Source: Microlunatus soli
GTDB lineage: Bacteria > Actinomycetota > Actinomycetes > Propionibacteriales > Propionibacteriaceae
Direction: 5' to 3'
NCBI RefSeq assembly: GCF_900105385.1
Contig: NZ_LT629772.1
Coordinates: forward strand, 2,170,001 to 2,234,000
DNA length: 64,000 bases
Of the stretch, positions 10,575-18,680 are shown in pieces. Every line of letters starts with the position of its first letter. Within the stretch, counting starts at the first letter, position 1. The translations under genes were made by a program, and so were the position numbers. Below the pieces are notes generated by a model. It was given only the letters and a program-made list of their open reading frames with translations, searched no databases and was not told where the DNA came from.

Positions 10575-11582
10575 ATGCCTTCCGAATCAGTGACACCTCG
10601 ACCGTGGTACGACGCGTGGATCGATGCGGCGACCGGCCGGACGGGATTCTGGGGACGCTCCCGGCCGGATGACCATTTCCGGACCGCCTCGCAGTCATCG
10701 GTGTTCGTCGAAGCGGTGTCGGAGTTGCTGGCGAGTGGACCGTACGCCGATTTCGGGACCGTCGTGGAGATCGGCGCCGGGGACGGGTGGTTGCTCGACG
10801 GGCTGCGCAGTAGAGATCCGGACCGCCGCTTCGTCGGTGTGGACCTCCGCCCGAGGCCGGACGGACTCGGAGTCGACTGGTGCACCGGAGCGTGGGACGT
10901 CCGCACCGACAGCTGGCAGTCCTCGGTCGCCGACCTGCTCGGAACGCTGCCGAGCCCGACCATGATCATCTGTGCCGAGTGGCTGGACGATCTGCCCTGC
11001 CCGATCGTCGCCCCGACCTCCGGTGGACGGCAGGGGCCGGACTGGCGAGCTGTACAGGTCGGTCCGGACGGTTCGGAGTCTTTGGGGGGCCCGGTCGCCG
11101 AGGAGGACGCCCGCTGGCTGCAACGCTGGTGGCCGGCCGTCACCGACGGCTCGTTGCCGATGCCGCGACGGGCCGAGTCCGGGCGGACCCGGGACAGCGC
11201 CTGGGCGACCGTGATCCGAGCCCTGCGGCGCTCCGGTGGCGCGGCTCTGATGATCGACTACGGACACCTGCGGGCCGCTCGGCCGCCGGCCGGCACCCTG
11301 ACCGGCTTCGTTGCCGGCCGTCAGGTCCCGGCACGGCCGGACCCGGCGATCAATCTGACCGCCCACGTCGCGGTCGACGCGGTCGCGGCGGCCGGCGAAC
11401 GGGCCGGAGCCCGGACCAGCTTCCTGATCGACCAGCGAACCGCGGTCCGGCGATTCCTGCCCGATCCTCGGCCAACGGGTCCGGACCCGTTGGCCGAGCT
11501 GCAACGACGCGGTGAACAGCGGATGCTGACCGCGACTCTCGGCAGTCACTATTGGCTGCTGCAGGACGTCCCGTCCCCGTAG
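10575..11582 (+). CDS. MidA/NDUFAF7-family SAM-dependent methyltransferase (DUF185)
   Basis: 335 residues. Family hallmarks: GRTGFWGRSRPDDHFRTAS near residues 21-39 (the GFY...HFxTAPE region), the SAM-binding glycine motif VEIGAGDG at 64-71, and AEWLDDLP corresponding to NE(F/W)xDALP. Mitochondrial NDUFAF7 and bacterial MidA methylate an arginine of the 49-kDa/NuoD subunit of complex I. Directly downstream (128 bp, same strand) is a NuoD-like gene, which suggests that the pair is enzyme and substrate. The start at 10575 follows GATAAT by 9 nt, so the leader is minimal; an in-frame ATG at 10545 is less likely. Confidence 0.8.
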   Translation: MPSESVTPRPWYDAWIDAATGRTGFWGRSRPDDHFRTASQSSVFVEAVSELLASGPYADFGTVVEIGAGDGWLLDGLRSRDPDRRFVGVDLRPRPDGLGVDWCTGAWDVRTDSWQSSVADLLGTLPSPTMIICAEWLDDLPCPIVAPTSGGRQGPDWRAVQVGPDGSESLGGPVAEEDARWLQRWWPAVTDGSLPMPRRAESGRTRDSAWATVIRALRRSGGAALMIDYGHLRAARPPAGTLTGFVAGRQVPARPDPAINLTAHVAVDAVAAAGERAGARTSFLIDQRTAVRRFLPDPRPTGPDPLAELQRRGEQRMLTATLGSHYWLLQDVPSP

Positions 11583-11710
11583 CCGCACCGATAGCAGCCC
11601 GGTCGGATGATGATCAGCGGCGACCGCCGCCCGGCGGCAGAGGGCTGTGACTCAGCGGTGAGCCGCGGGCCGAGTTCGGTTGTCGACCGAGGCTTGGGCA
11701 GACTGCTGCC

Positions 11711-12907
11711 ATGACCGACGCAGCGACCGAGCATCTGCGCGTACTGATCGGCTCGCCGGCGATCGGCACCGTCGCCACACCCGAGCCGCACGGCGTGCTG
11801 TTGCTCGATCTCGGCGCCGACCATCCCAGCCGCGCCGGGCTGTTGGAGCTGCGGATCTGGCGCGGCAGCGATGCAGCCGGAACCGGCGTCGTCGAGCGCG
11901 CCGAGGTCGTGGTCGGGGCGATGCATCGCGGCGTGGAGAAACTGTACGAGGTGCGGGACTACCGGCAGATCCTGATGTTGGCCGACCGGCACGACTGGCA
12001 GGCACCGGCGGCTGCCGAGTTGTCGATCGCGTTGGCCTGTGAACGGCTGCTCGGTTTGCAGGTTCCCGAACGGGCGACCTGGCTGCGGACCCTGCTCGCC
12101 GAGCACACCCGGCTGCTCAGCCATCTGGGTTTCCTCGGCTACCTGTGGCACCGCACCGGTGACAGCTCGCCGGTCCACGAACTGCGTGAACGGCTCCGCA
12201 ACCTGCTGCAACGGTGGACCGGCAACCGGGTCCATCCGATGATCAACCGACTCGGTGGCCTGGCCGCCGACGTCGACGACGGCTGGCTGGACGATGAGGC
12301 CGCGCTGATGATCATGGTCCGCAGCGTTGCCGACGCCGCCGCGCAGTTGCTTGCCGAGCCAGGACTGTCGGCCGGTTCGGCAGCGATCCCGGCCCTGACC
12401 CCGGCCCTGATCAGCGAGTACGGGGTCAGCGGCCCGGCGGCCCGCGCGGCGGGAGTCGATCTTGATCTTCGACGGGATCAGCCCTATCTCTGCTATGCCG
12501 AGCTGCGGGCCGAGCTGACCGACCAGCACGGTCTGGCAGCCGAGCTGCCAGCCGGCACGGCGGCGGCGCGACTGGCGACCATGATCGACGAGCTGCGCAA
12601 CAGCGCGACCATGATCAACACGATGACGCAGCGACTGCGCGCCATCCCAGGACCGGTCGGTGTCCGGCTCGCCAAGATCGTCAAGCTCCCCGAGGGTGAG
12701 ATCTACGCCGCGACCGAGGCGCCGCTCGGAATGGCCGGCTGTTATGTCGTCTCTCGTGGCGAGAAGACGCCATGGCGGCTGAAATTGCGGACCCCGAGCT
12801 TCAACAACGTGTCAGCGCTCGAAGCGATGTTGCCGGGTTGCCCGGTATCGGAACTGGAACTTGCGCTGGCCTCGGTGGGATACGTGGTCGGCGACATCGA
12901 CAAGTGA
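11711..12907 (+). CDS. Orphan NuoD-like protein (complex I 49-kDa subunit family)
   Basis: 398 residues, recognisable along its length as the NADH-quinone oxidoreductase subunit D / NiFe-hydrogenase large-subunit fold, but no other nuo gene is near. MHRGVEKL (71-78) matches the HRGxEK motif whose Arg is dimethylated in bovine NDUFS2 (Arg85). The quinone-contacting His of QHPxxHG (His59, bovine) is Ala42 here (DHPSRAG), and the quinone Tyr of DRxDY (Tyr108) is Trp96 (DRHDW). The spacing between the two motifs is the same as in bovine NDUFS2. It is probably not a working quinone-site subunit; it may be a specialised paralogue. The methyltransferase upstream supports a modification link. Confidence 0.8.
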   Translation: MTDAATEHLRVLIGSPAIGTVATPEPHGVLLLDLGADHPSRAGLLELRIWRGSDAAGTGVVERAEVVVGAMHRGVEKLYEVRDYRQILMLADRHDWQAPAAAELSIALACERLLGLQVPERATWLRTLLAEHTRLLSHLGFLGYLWHRTGDSSPVHELRERLRNLLQRWTGNRVHPMINRLGGLAADVDDGWLDDEAALMIMVRSVADAAAQLLAEPGLSAGSAAIPALTPALISEYGVSGPAARAAGVDLDLRRDQPYLCYAELRAELTDQHGLAAELPAGTAAARLATMIDELRNSATMINTMTQRLRAIPGPVGVRLAKIVKLPEGEIYAATEAPLGMAGCYVVSRGEKTPWRLKLRTPSFNNVSALEAMLPGCPVSELELALASVGYVVGDIDK

Positions 12908-12956
12908 GCCGCGGCATCGGACGGGCCGGCACGAACGTCCGTCTGCTCAGTCGTCA

Positions 12957-12976
12957 GAACTGCTGTGCAGCAGTTC
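12957..12976. repeat. 9-bp inverted repeat after the NuoD-like gene
   Basis: GAACTGCTG (12957-12965) and CAGCAGTTC (12968-12976) are separated by 2 bp, 49 bp past the NuoD-like stop. No U-tract follows. It may be a weak terminator or an operator for the downstream exporter. The rest of the 296-bp spacer shows no gene. Confidence 0.35.
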
Positions 12977-13203
12977 GAAGGCTGTTCAGCAGCTCGGCTG
13001 CCTGCCGATAGGCGGCCCGCTGCTCCACGATGCTGGGCCACACCGCACCTCGGTCGACGATCCGACACCACCCTGGCGTGGCATCGTCGATCATGAACGC
13101 GGGCCGGTGGTCGGATGATCTTCATAGTGCTGCCGGCACGCCCCGCTCACCGGCACGGACTCGGCGACGCCGGGAATCGACATGTTTCTGACAGACTGCC
13201 CTT

Positions 13204-14598
13204 GTGACAGAAGCGGATCCGGGTCACATCCCCAGCGAGGAGACGCTGCGCCAGCAGGAGACCCAAGAGACGATCAAGAGCCTCGATCTGACCCTTCGGG
13301 TCGGCGAAATGCTGCTCTCCAACGGCGCCGGTGCCGCCGACGTGGCCGCGACGATGGACTCCATCCTGCGACACCTCAGTCTCCGCGGCGCCGACGTCGA
13401 TGTCACCTATACCGCTCTCACGGTCTCGCATCAGACCAGCCCGGACGAACCGACCCTGGTACGGCGCCGTACGGTGCAACAGCGCGATGTCGACTACGAG
13501 GACCTGACCAGCGTCGATCACCTCGTCACCGATCTGCTGCTGGGCCGGATCAACCGCGACGAGGCACGATCCGAGCTAGCGCAGATCACCTCCTCCGGAC
13601 ACGCGCGACCGCGCTGGGCGGTGATGCTCGGCTGGGGTGCGCTGGCGCTGGGGATCTCGATGCTGCTCGGCGGCGACCCGTACGTGATGATCATCGCGGT
13701 CATCTCCGGGATCGGGCTGGATCGGCTGCTCCGGGTGTTGTCGTTGGCCCGGCTGCCGTCGATCTATCAGCAGATGGCGGGCGGGCTGATGGCGACCGTG
13801 CTCGCGATCGTGGTCGCTGCCACCCCGATCCCGTTGAACCCGTCCGTGGTCGTCAGCGCCAGCATCATCGTGCTGCTGGCCGGGCTCGGTCTGATCGGTG
13901 CCGCCCAGGACGCCCTGACCGGTTTCTATCTGACCGCCAGCGCCCGCATCCTCGAGGTCTTGTTGTCGACCGTCGGGATCGTGATCGGAGTCAGTGGCGG
14001 GCTGGCCATCGGCAAGGTGATCGGCGTCCAGCTCTTCCTCGATCCCGGCGCGGCCGGTCTGTCCGACCTGCCGGTGATGCTGCTCGGGGCGGCGCTGTGT
14101 GCGACGGCGTTCGGGTATGTCTCCTACGCCCCGATCCGGTCGCTGATCCCGATCGGGCTGATCGCGGCGGTCGGTGCGGTGCTGTCCTACGTGCTGCAGG
14201 ATCAGGGCTTCGGGCGGCCGTGGGCGGCGGCGGTCGCGGCGGTGGCGATCGGCGTGGTCGCCTACGGTGTCGCCGGCCGGGTCCGGGTGCCGCCGCTGGT
14301 GATCGTGGTCTCCGGCATCACCCCGTTCCTGCCCGGTTTGGCGATCTACCGAGCACTGACGCTGTTCACCGAGGGCGATTCGGCCGGCCTGGTCGACCTC
14401 GCCACTGCCGGTGCGGTCGCCATCGCCCTGGCCTCCGGCGCGATCCTCGGTGAGTACATCGCGCAGCCGCTGCGCCGGGAGGCCCGCAAGATGGAGAGCC
14501 GGCTCTCCGGTCCGCGGCTGGTCGGTCCGCTCCGGCTGCAGACGCTGCGGCGCCGCGCCAAGGAAGAACGTGAAGAGCGCGAGGAACGCGAGGAGTGA
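13204..14598 (+). CDS. ThrE-family threonine/serine exporter
   Basis: 464 residues. An N-terminal cytosolic ThrE domain (SLDLTLRVGEMLLSNGAGAADV, typical DUF1212 region) is followed by about ten transmembrane helices split into the ThrE and ThrE_2 halves, as in the Corynebacterium exporter. It exports threonine and serine by proton antiport. A charged C-terminal tail of Glu/Arg repeats (KEEREEREEREE) is unusual. Translation starts at GTG 13204; no obvious ribosome-binding site precedes it. It stands alone on its strand. Confidence 0.88.
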   Translation: MTEADPGHIPSEETLRQQETQETIKSLDLTLRVGEMLLSNGAGAADVAATMDSILRHLSLRGADVDVTYTALTVSHQTSPDEPTLVRRRTVQQRDVDYEDLTSVDHLVTDLLLGRINRDEARSELAQITSSGHARPRWAVMLGWGALALGISMLLGGDPYVMIIAVISGIGLDRLLRVLSLARLPSIYQQMAGGLMATVLAIVVAATPIPLNPSVVVSASIIVLLAGLGLIGAAQDALTGFYLTASARILEVLLSTVGIVIGVSGGLAIGKVIGVQLFLDPGAAGLSDLPVMLLGAALCATAFGYVSYAPIRSLIPIGLIAAVGAVLSYVLQDQGFGRPWAAAVAAVAIGVVAYGVAGRVRVPPLVIVVSGITPFLPGLAIYRALTLFTEGDSAGLVDLATAGAVAIALASGAILGEYIAQPLRREARKMESRLSGPRLVGPLRLQTLRRRAKEEREEREEREE

Positions 14599-14654
14599 GC
14601 CCGGACGCCGGACGCCGTCGCCGCGGGTCCGGAACTTTGACGAGGAGCACAACA

Positions 14655-14747
14655 ATGACCGAACGACGGTCCGACTCGGCGCGGACGCCGTACCGCCGGC
14701 CCGTCACGGTCAAGGCCGCCGATACGGATGGTCCTCGCCGTGGCTGA
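14655..14747 (+). CDS. Possible 30-residue leader peptide
   Basis: A short frame beginning MTERRSDSARTPY follows a good ribosome-binding site (GAGGAG about 8 nt before ATG 14655) and overlaps the ATG of the thioesterase (14728) by 20 nt in another frame. It could couple translation of the thioesterase or be the true start of that gene if a frameshift exists here. It is rich in Arg, with no known family. Confidence 0.3.
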   Translation: MTERRSDSARTPYRRPVTVKAADTDGPRRG

Positions 14748-15219
14748 CGGCGCGGCCCCGCGGAGCGGCCTGTTCTGGGCCAGCATCGAGGGTCGGGCGC
14801 CGGTCCCGCCCGCCGCCCGGACGCTCGGCTTCACCTTCCTGGAAGCCGATCCGGACAACGGGACCATCCGGCTCGAATTCGACGGGTCGCCGGACTTCAC
14901 CAACCCGCGCGGAGAGATCCTCGGTGGCTTCCTGGCCGCGATGCTCTACGACACGGTCGGCCCGGCACTGCTCGCAACGATCGGCGCCAACGAATTCATC
15001 GAGACCGACGACTTGGCCGTCAGCTTCCACCACCCGGCCCGGCCGGGGACCATCACCGGTCACGGCGAGATCGTCGACCGCGACAATCGGCAGGTCTCGC
15101 TCGCGGCGCGGCTGTGGGACCACACCGGGACCCTGGTGGCTTCCGCAACCGCCCACGCCCGGGTCGTCCCGCTGCAACGACCCGAGGGTGTGGACAGGGA
15201 TCGGCCCAAGACCGACTGA
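14728..15219 (+). CDS. PaaI-type hotdog-fold thioesterase
   Basis: 163 residues. Hotdog domain with the hallmark NPRGEILGGFLAAMLYDTVGPAL (about residues 59-81: Gly-Gly then a long helix with Asp) and central strands DDLAVSFHHPARPGTITGHGEIV. Such enzymes hydrolyse acyl-CoA or aryl-CoA thioesters in the cytosol. The ATG at 14728 has no clear ribosome-binding site; expression may depend on the overlapping upstream 30-codon frame. Substrate unknown. The spacer downstream holds a three-copy repeat. Confidence 0.8.
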   Translation: MVLAVADGAAPRSGLFWASIEGRAPVPPAARTLGFTFLEADPDNGTIRLEFDGSPDFTNPRGEILGGFLAAMLYDTVGPALLATIGANEFIETDDLAVSFHHPARPGTITGHGEIVDRDNRQVSLAARLWDHTGTLVASATAHARVVPLQRPEGVDRDRPKTD

Positions 15220-15281
15220 GCAGACCGGGTCGTCGGCGACGTAGACCTCCCCGTCCACTCGGCAGGCTCGTCCGCTCGTCA

Positions 15282-15428
15282 GAATTCCGGACACTCGGCC
15301 GCTTCCCCCACCCCGGTCCCAGCCATCACCGCCCGTCGCGCTGCGCGAATTCTGGACACTCGGCTACTTTTCCGCACCCACCCAGCCACGAGCCGCAGCC
15401 CGATGACGCGAATCTCGGACACTCGGCC
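15282..15428. repeat. Intergenic repeat family B (three copies)
   Basis: The 436-bp spacer between two convergent genes (15220-15655) holds three direct copies of a GAATTCNGGACACTCGGC-like core at 15282-15300, 15347-15364 and 15410-15428. The periods are 65 and 63 bp, and each copy is followed by a related pyrimidine-rich stretch. No coding sequence is supported. The family differs in sequence from the array at 6468-6770 but has the same setting. Confidence 0.75.
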
Positions 15429-15655
15429 GGTTTTCGAGCATCAGAGATCGGTCCGGACGGTCGCCGGCCCCGCCGACCGTGGGCGGCGGGCGGTACGGCG
15501 GCGACGGAGCCCCGAGACGTCCGGCAGCCGAACGGTTCGAGCAGCCCGCATCTCCTTCGACGCCGAAAGCAAAATCCACCGCCCGCGGCGAGGGACCGCG
15601 CGAACGGTGGATCTGTTGCAGAGCTGGGCGTCGGTGCCCCGACGGGCAAGGTGCC

Positions 15656-16378
15656 TCAGGCGTGCTTGCGCTGCGGCTCGACCTCGAGGTTGGGCATCGC
15701 GGTCTCGATCGCCCGCATGTCCACCACGGTCGGGTGCTCGTCGTCGGACCAGAGATCCTTGTCGTCCTTGGCGTCTTCGCTCTGGCCGGCCTTGGACTCG
15801 GACTTGTCGTCGGATCGTTCGATGTGCCGGGGCAGCGCGTGCACGTCACCGATCGGGTCGCTGATGGCTTCCAGGTCGAGGTCTGCTCGGAGCAGCTGGA
15901 TCTCGGTGTTGCGGGAGCGTACGGTCTCACGCAGCCCGGCGATGGTGATCTCGCGGGACTTCAGCTGGCTGCGCAGACCGGCGTTGTCGCCGGTCAGCTC
16001 GGTGACCTTGGCGTTCAGCTCACCGATCCGGACCCGCTGCTTGGAGGACTGCTCAGCGGTGGCCTGAACCCGGTTGGTCAGCACCTCGACGACCTCGGCG
16101 TTGCGAGTGCGCTCGGTACTCAGGGCGGCTCCGTGGTCCTTGGTCATCTTCAGCAACCGGGACGCGTTCTCCCGACGCATCGCGCGGATGTGCCGGAAGG
16201 CCAGCAGCAGAGCGACGACCGCGGTGGTCACGGCCAGCCCGATGCCGACCCGGGTCACCGAGATCGGTCCGAAGGCTGCGGCCGCGCTGATCACCGCACC
16301 GCCGATCAGGACGAGCTGACTGGCGCGCAGGAGTTGGGGCATGGAGGCATGACGACGTGCTGGGGAAGGCGTGCTCAC
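15656..16378 (-). CDS. Membrane-anchored coiled-coil protein of unknown function
   Basis: 240 residues from the GTG at 16378 (the frame extends to 16495, but the upstream part has no hydrophobic or conserved character). Two adjacent hydrophobic helices near the N-terminus (LRASQLVLIGGAVISAAAAF and VGIGLAVTTAVVALLLAF) are followed by a long heptad-rich coiled coil and an acidic, Asp/Lys-rich C-terminus. I recognise no named family. It is downstream of the folate operon genes on the same strand, separated from the DUF3180 gene by about 150 bp. It could be a scaffold; function unknown. Confidence 0.65.
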   Translation of the reverse strand: MSTPSPARRHASMPQLLRASQLVLIGGAVISAAAAFGPISVTRVGIGLAVTTAVVALLLAFRHIRAMRRENASRLLKMTKDHGAALSTERTRNAEVVEVLTNRVQATAEQSSKQRVRIGELNAKVTELTGDNAGLRSQLKSREITIAGLRETVRSRNTEIQLLRADLDLEAISDPIGDVHALPRHIERSDDKSESKAGQSEDAKDDKDLWSDDEHPTVVDMRAIETAMPNLEVEPQRKHA

Positions 16379-16531
16379 GGAACGAAATCTAACGACGGGA
16401 ACCGCACGAACGGCGGCGCCACGCGGCGTACCGACCAATTCGTGACCGACGTCTCGGTGCCGGTCGACGCAGAACCCACTGACAACAGCAGTCACAGCGG
16501 CAACAACGGCACGTCGGGCCGCGCCGCCGGA

Positions 16532-16963
16532 TCAGTCCTGCTTCTCGTCGTCGTCTCGGGGTGGGACCATGCAGGCCCGTTCGATCCGCAGCGCGGCAAC
16601 GGTGATCGCGACGCCTCCGATCACCGCAACCATCGATCTGATCACCCGTTCCCGGGGTGCGTCGGTCTGCAGGTCACCGAGGAAGCGGACGGCAAAGCCG
16701 AGGTACCCGCCGGCCATCAACATCCCCAGCAGCGCGGCGGCCTTGCCGAGCGCGAGCCAGGCGACGGCCTGTCGGTCGTCCACCCGGATCCGGTTGACCT
16801 GCATCCGCTGATGCAGCACGTAGGCGATGCAGACCAGTACGGCGGCGGCCGCGAGCAACGTGATCGGCCCGGACCAGGCGACCCGGATCGGGATCCCGTC
16901 CCGGCCGCTGATGGCCGCGATCGACCAGCCGATCAGGGCCCCGACCAGGGCTCCGACCGCCAA
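16532..16963 (-). CDS. DUF3180 family membrane protein
   Basis: About 143 residues with four predicted transmembrane helices (one near the start, others about 30-50, 68-90 and 110-130) and a polar acidic tail. Members of this actinobacterial family typically follow folK, as here. The start is uncertain: the frame has no ATG or GTG and runs open up to the folK stop, so the candidates are TTG 16963 or CTG 16987 (giving LRRTSKQLL, closer to the basic start expected before the first helix), or a CTG overlapping the folK stop. Function unknown. Confidence 0.75.
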   Translation of the reverse strand: MAVGALVGALIGWSIAAISGRDGIPIRVAWSGPITLLAAAAVLVCIAYVLHQRMQVNRIRVDDRQAVAWLALGKAAALLGMLMAGGYLGFAVRFLGDLQTDAPRERVIRSMVAVIGGVAITVAALRIERACMVPPRDDDEKQD

Positions 16964-17115
16964 CAGTTGTTTGGATGTACGCCGCAGGTTGCCCTGCGGG
17001 CCGCCCCCACCCGAGTCCCGGCCCGGGTCCTCGTCGTTCGGGCGGCGGCCGTCACCGCCGCCGCGCCGAGGATCGGGATCGTCGGGGCGACCAGGGAGCT
17101 GGCTGTCGCGCAGTG

Positions 17116-17676
17116 TCAGTCCTCTTCGATGAGCAGGTCGTCACGCTTGACGACCGCGTGGTCGGACAGGTCCTGCACCAGCGGGGAGATCGGACCGCGT
17201 CCGGGCAGCTCGGCGGTCGGATCGATCTCGACCCAGGGCAGCAGCACGAAGCCGCGCTGGTGGGCCCGCGGATGCGGCAGCGTGAGGTCGTTCTGTTCGG
17301 TCTCGGTGGTGCCGACCATCACCAGGTCGACGTCCAACGTCCGCGGCGCGTTGGGCTCGGAGCGTTCCCGGCCGAACGCGTCTTCGATGGCTTGGGCGCG
17401 TTCCAGCAGGGTCCGCGGTTCCAGGGTGGTCTCCCCGACGATCACCAGGTTCAGGAATTCGGGGCTGTCCTCGGGCGCATCGACCGGCGCGGTCTCGTAC
17501 ACCGAGGAGATGTCGACGACGATCACGTCCGGGGTGTCCCGGATCGCGTCCACCGCACCCTGCAGATTGGCCAGCCGGTCGCCGAGGTTGGATCCCAGCG
17601 AGAACACCACCTTGCGTAGCGGTTTCATGCCGCTCAGGGTGTCGGCGTCGATCGCGTGGGGGTTGGGGCTAGTCAC
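17116..17676 (-). CDS. folK: 2-amino-4-hydroxy-6-hydroxymethyldihydropteridine diphosphokinase
   Basis: 186 residues. HPPK transfers pyrophosphate from ATP to 6-hydroxymethyl-dihydropterin in folate synthesis. Signatures: SLGSNLGDR near residue 26, PRTLDVDLVMVG (the catalytic RTLDxDIL motif) and LPHPRAHQRGFVLLP. The ATG overlaps the 3' end of folB by 8 bp, and the DUF3180 frame follows at once, so folB-folK-DUF3180 form one operon. The 16 N-terminal residues before MKPLRKVVFSLGS are an extension; the Met at residue 17 is an alternative start. Confidence 0.96.
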   Translation of the reverse strand: MTSPNPHAIDADTLSGMKPLRKVVFSLGSNLGDRLANLQGAVDAIRDTPDVIVVDISSVYETAPVDAPEDSPEFLNLVIVGETTLEPRTLLERAQAIEDAFGRERSEPNAPRTLDVDLVMVGTTETEQNDLTLPHPRAHQRGFVLLPWVEIDPTAELPGRGPISPLVQDLSDHAVVKRDDLLIEED

Positions 17677-18148
17677 GAGTTCTGCTCCTTGTCAGCGTCA
17701 CGGCCACATCGGCCACCTCTGCGTGCCGCTTCGCGGCGGTGATCACATCGATCGGCGCTTCGGGTTTGTGCACAGTGACCTCCACCGACTCGACCAGCGG
17801 TGAATCCAGGCAACTGCCCGCGATCCGGCCGGCCAGGGCTTCGATCAGGTTGAGTGGCGGGCCCTCGATGTCGGCCACGATCGCCTGGGCGAGCGTGCCG
17901 TAGTCGAGGGTGTCGGTCAGGTCGTCGCTCGCGGCAGCCCGCCCCAAGTCGAGCCAGCAGGTGACATCCACGACGAATCGCTGTCCATTCTCCCTTTCGA
18001 AGTCAAAAACGCCATGGTTGCCGAACCCTGAGATCCCACGCAGGCTGACCCTGTCCGTCACCGTCGTGGTGCGGTCGGGCATCGTCCTCGCGGCATCGGG
18101 CGCCGGCTCCCCCGCCATCGGCGCAGTGGCGCGATCGTCGACCGTCAT
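17669..18148 (-). CDS. folB: Dihydroneopterin aldolase
   Basis: 159 residues. FolB converts dihydroneopterin to 6-hydroxymethyl-dihydropterin plus glycolaldehyde. Typical elements are ISGFGNHGVFDFERENGQRF (substrate-binding loop), the DTLDYGTLAQAI helix and NLIEALAGRIA, with the conserved Lys in TVHKPEAPI. A strong AGGAGGTGAC before the ATG at 18148 supports the long start, giving a 30-residue extension rich in Ala, Asp and Thr before the usual domain (usual length about 120). It overlaps folK. Confidence 0.95.
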   Translation of the reverse strand: MTVDDRATAPMAGEPAPDAARTMPDRTTTVTDRVSLRGISGFGNHGVFDFERENGQRFVVDVTCWLDLGRAAASDDLTDTLDYGTLAQAIVADIEGPPLNLIEALAGRIAGSCLDSPLVESVEVTVHKPEAPIDVITAAKRHAEVADVAVTLTRSRTRD

Positions 18149-18582
18149 GTCACCTCCTTCGCTTTGCCGTGAAGCCTAGAGCGCATCGACAAACGTGCTT
18201 CCGGACTCGGGTCGGGCGCAGCTTCGCGACCACACCCGAGTGATCTGAGTCTGCTGATCGGTCCGTCTGCCGTGCTGCGCAAGGCGACTCACGCAACTGG
18301 CCGACAGCTCGTTCAGCACCCTCTCGGACACCCGCTGAGCAACGGGCACCCGGGCGAGTCTTTCACAGCGACCCGACATTGATCATCCCCGACCCAGTCA
18401 CCGGACAGCTCGGAACGGCCTTGTCGAACGCCATTGCGCTCGGTGCCGGGCGACCCCGGCGGGCCGGCGTGGTACGCCTCCGGACCGCTTGTTCCTCGGG
18501 TCCGAAGGCCCGTCCCGGACCGAGTCGTGCGTCGCGAGCCCCGCCGCAAGAGCAGCGACCGACAGCCGGCGGCCAACGCCCA

Positions 18583-18614
18583 GCGGTCTGCGGTCTGCGG
18601 TCTGCGGTCTGCGG
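18583..18614. repeat. Heptamer tandem repeat in the folP-folB spacer
   Basis: GCGGTCT is repeated four times plus GCGG (18583-18614). It lies in the 532-bp spacer 18149-18680 between folP and folB, in which I see no gene. Slipped-strand length variation is expected here. Confidence 0.8.
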
Positions 18615-18680
18615 AAACCATGAACAGCTGTTCTCGTCGTCCGCCGTCTCCTTGAGCGCTCGTAACGCGCCCTCAGCGGG

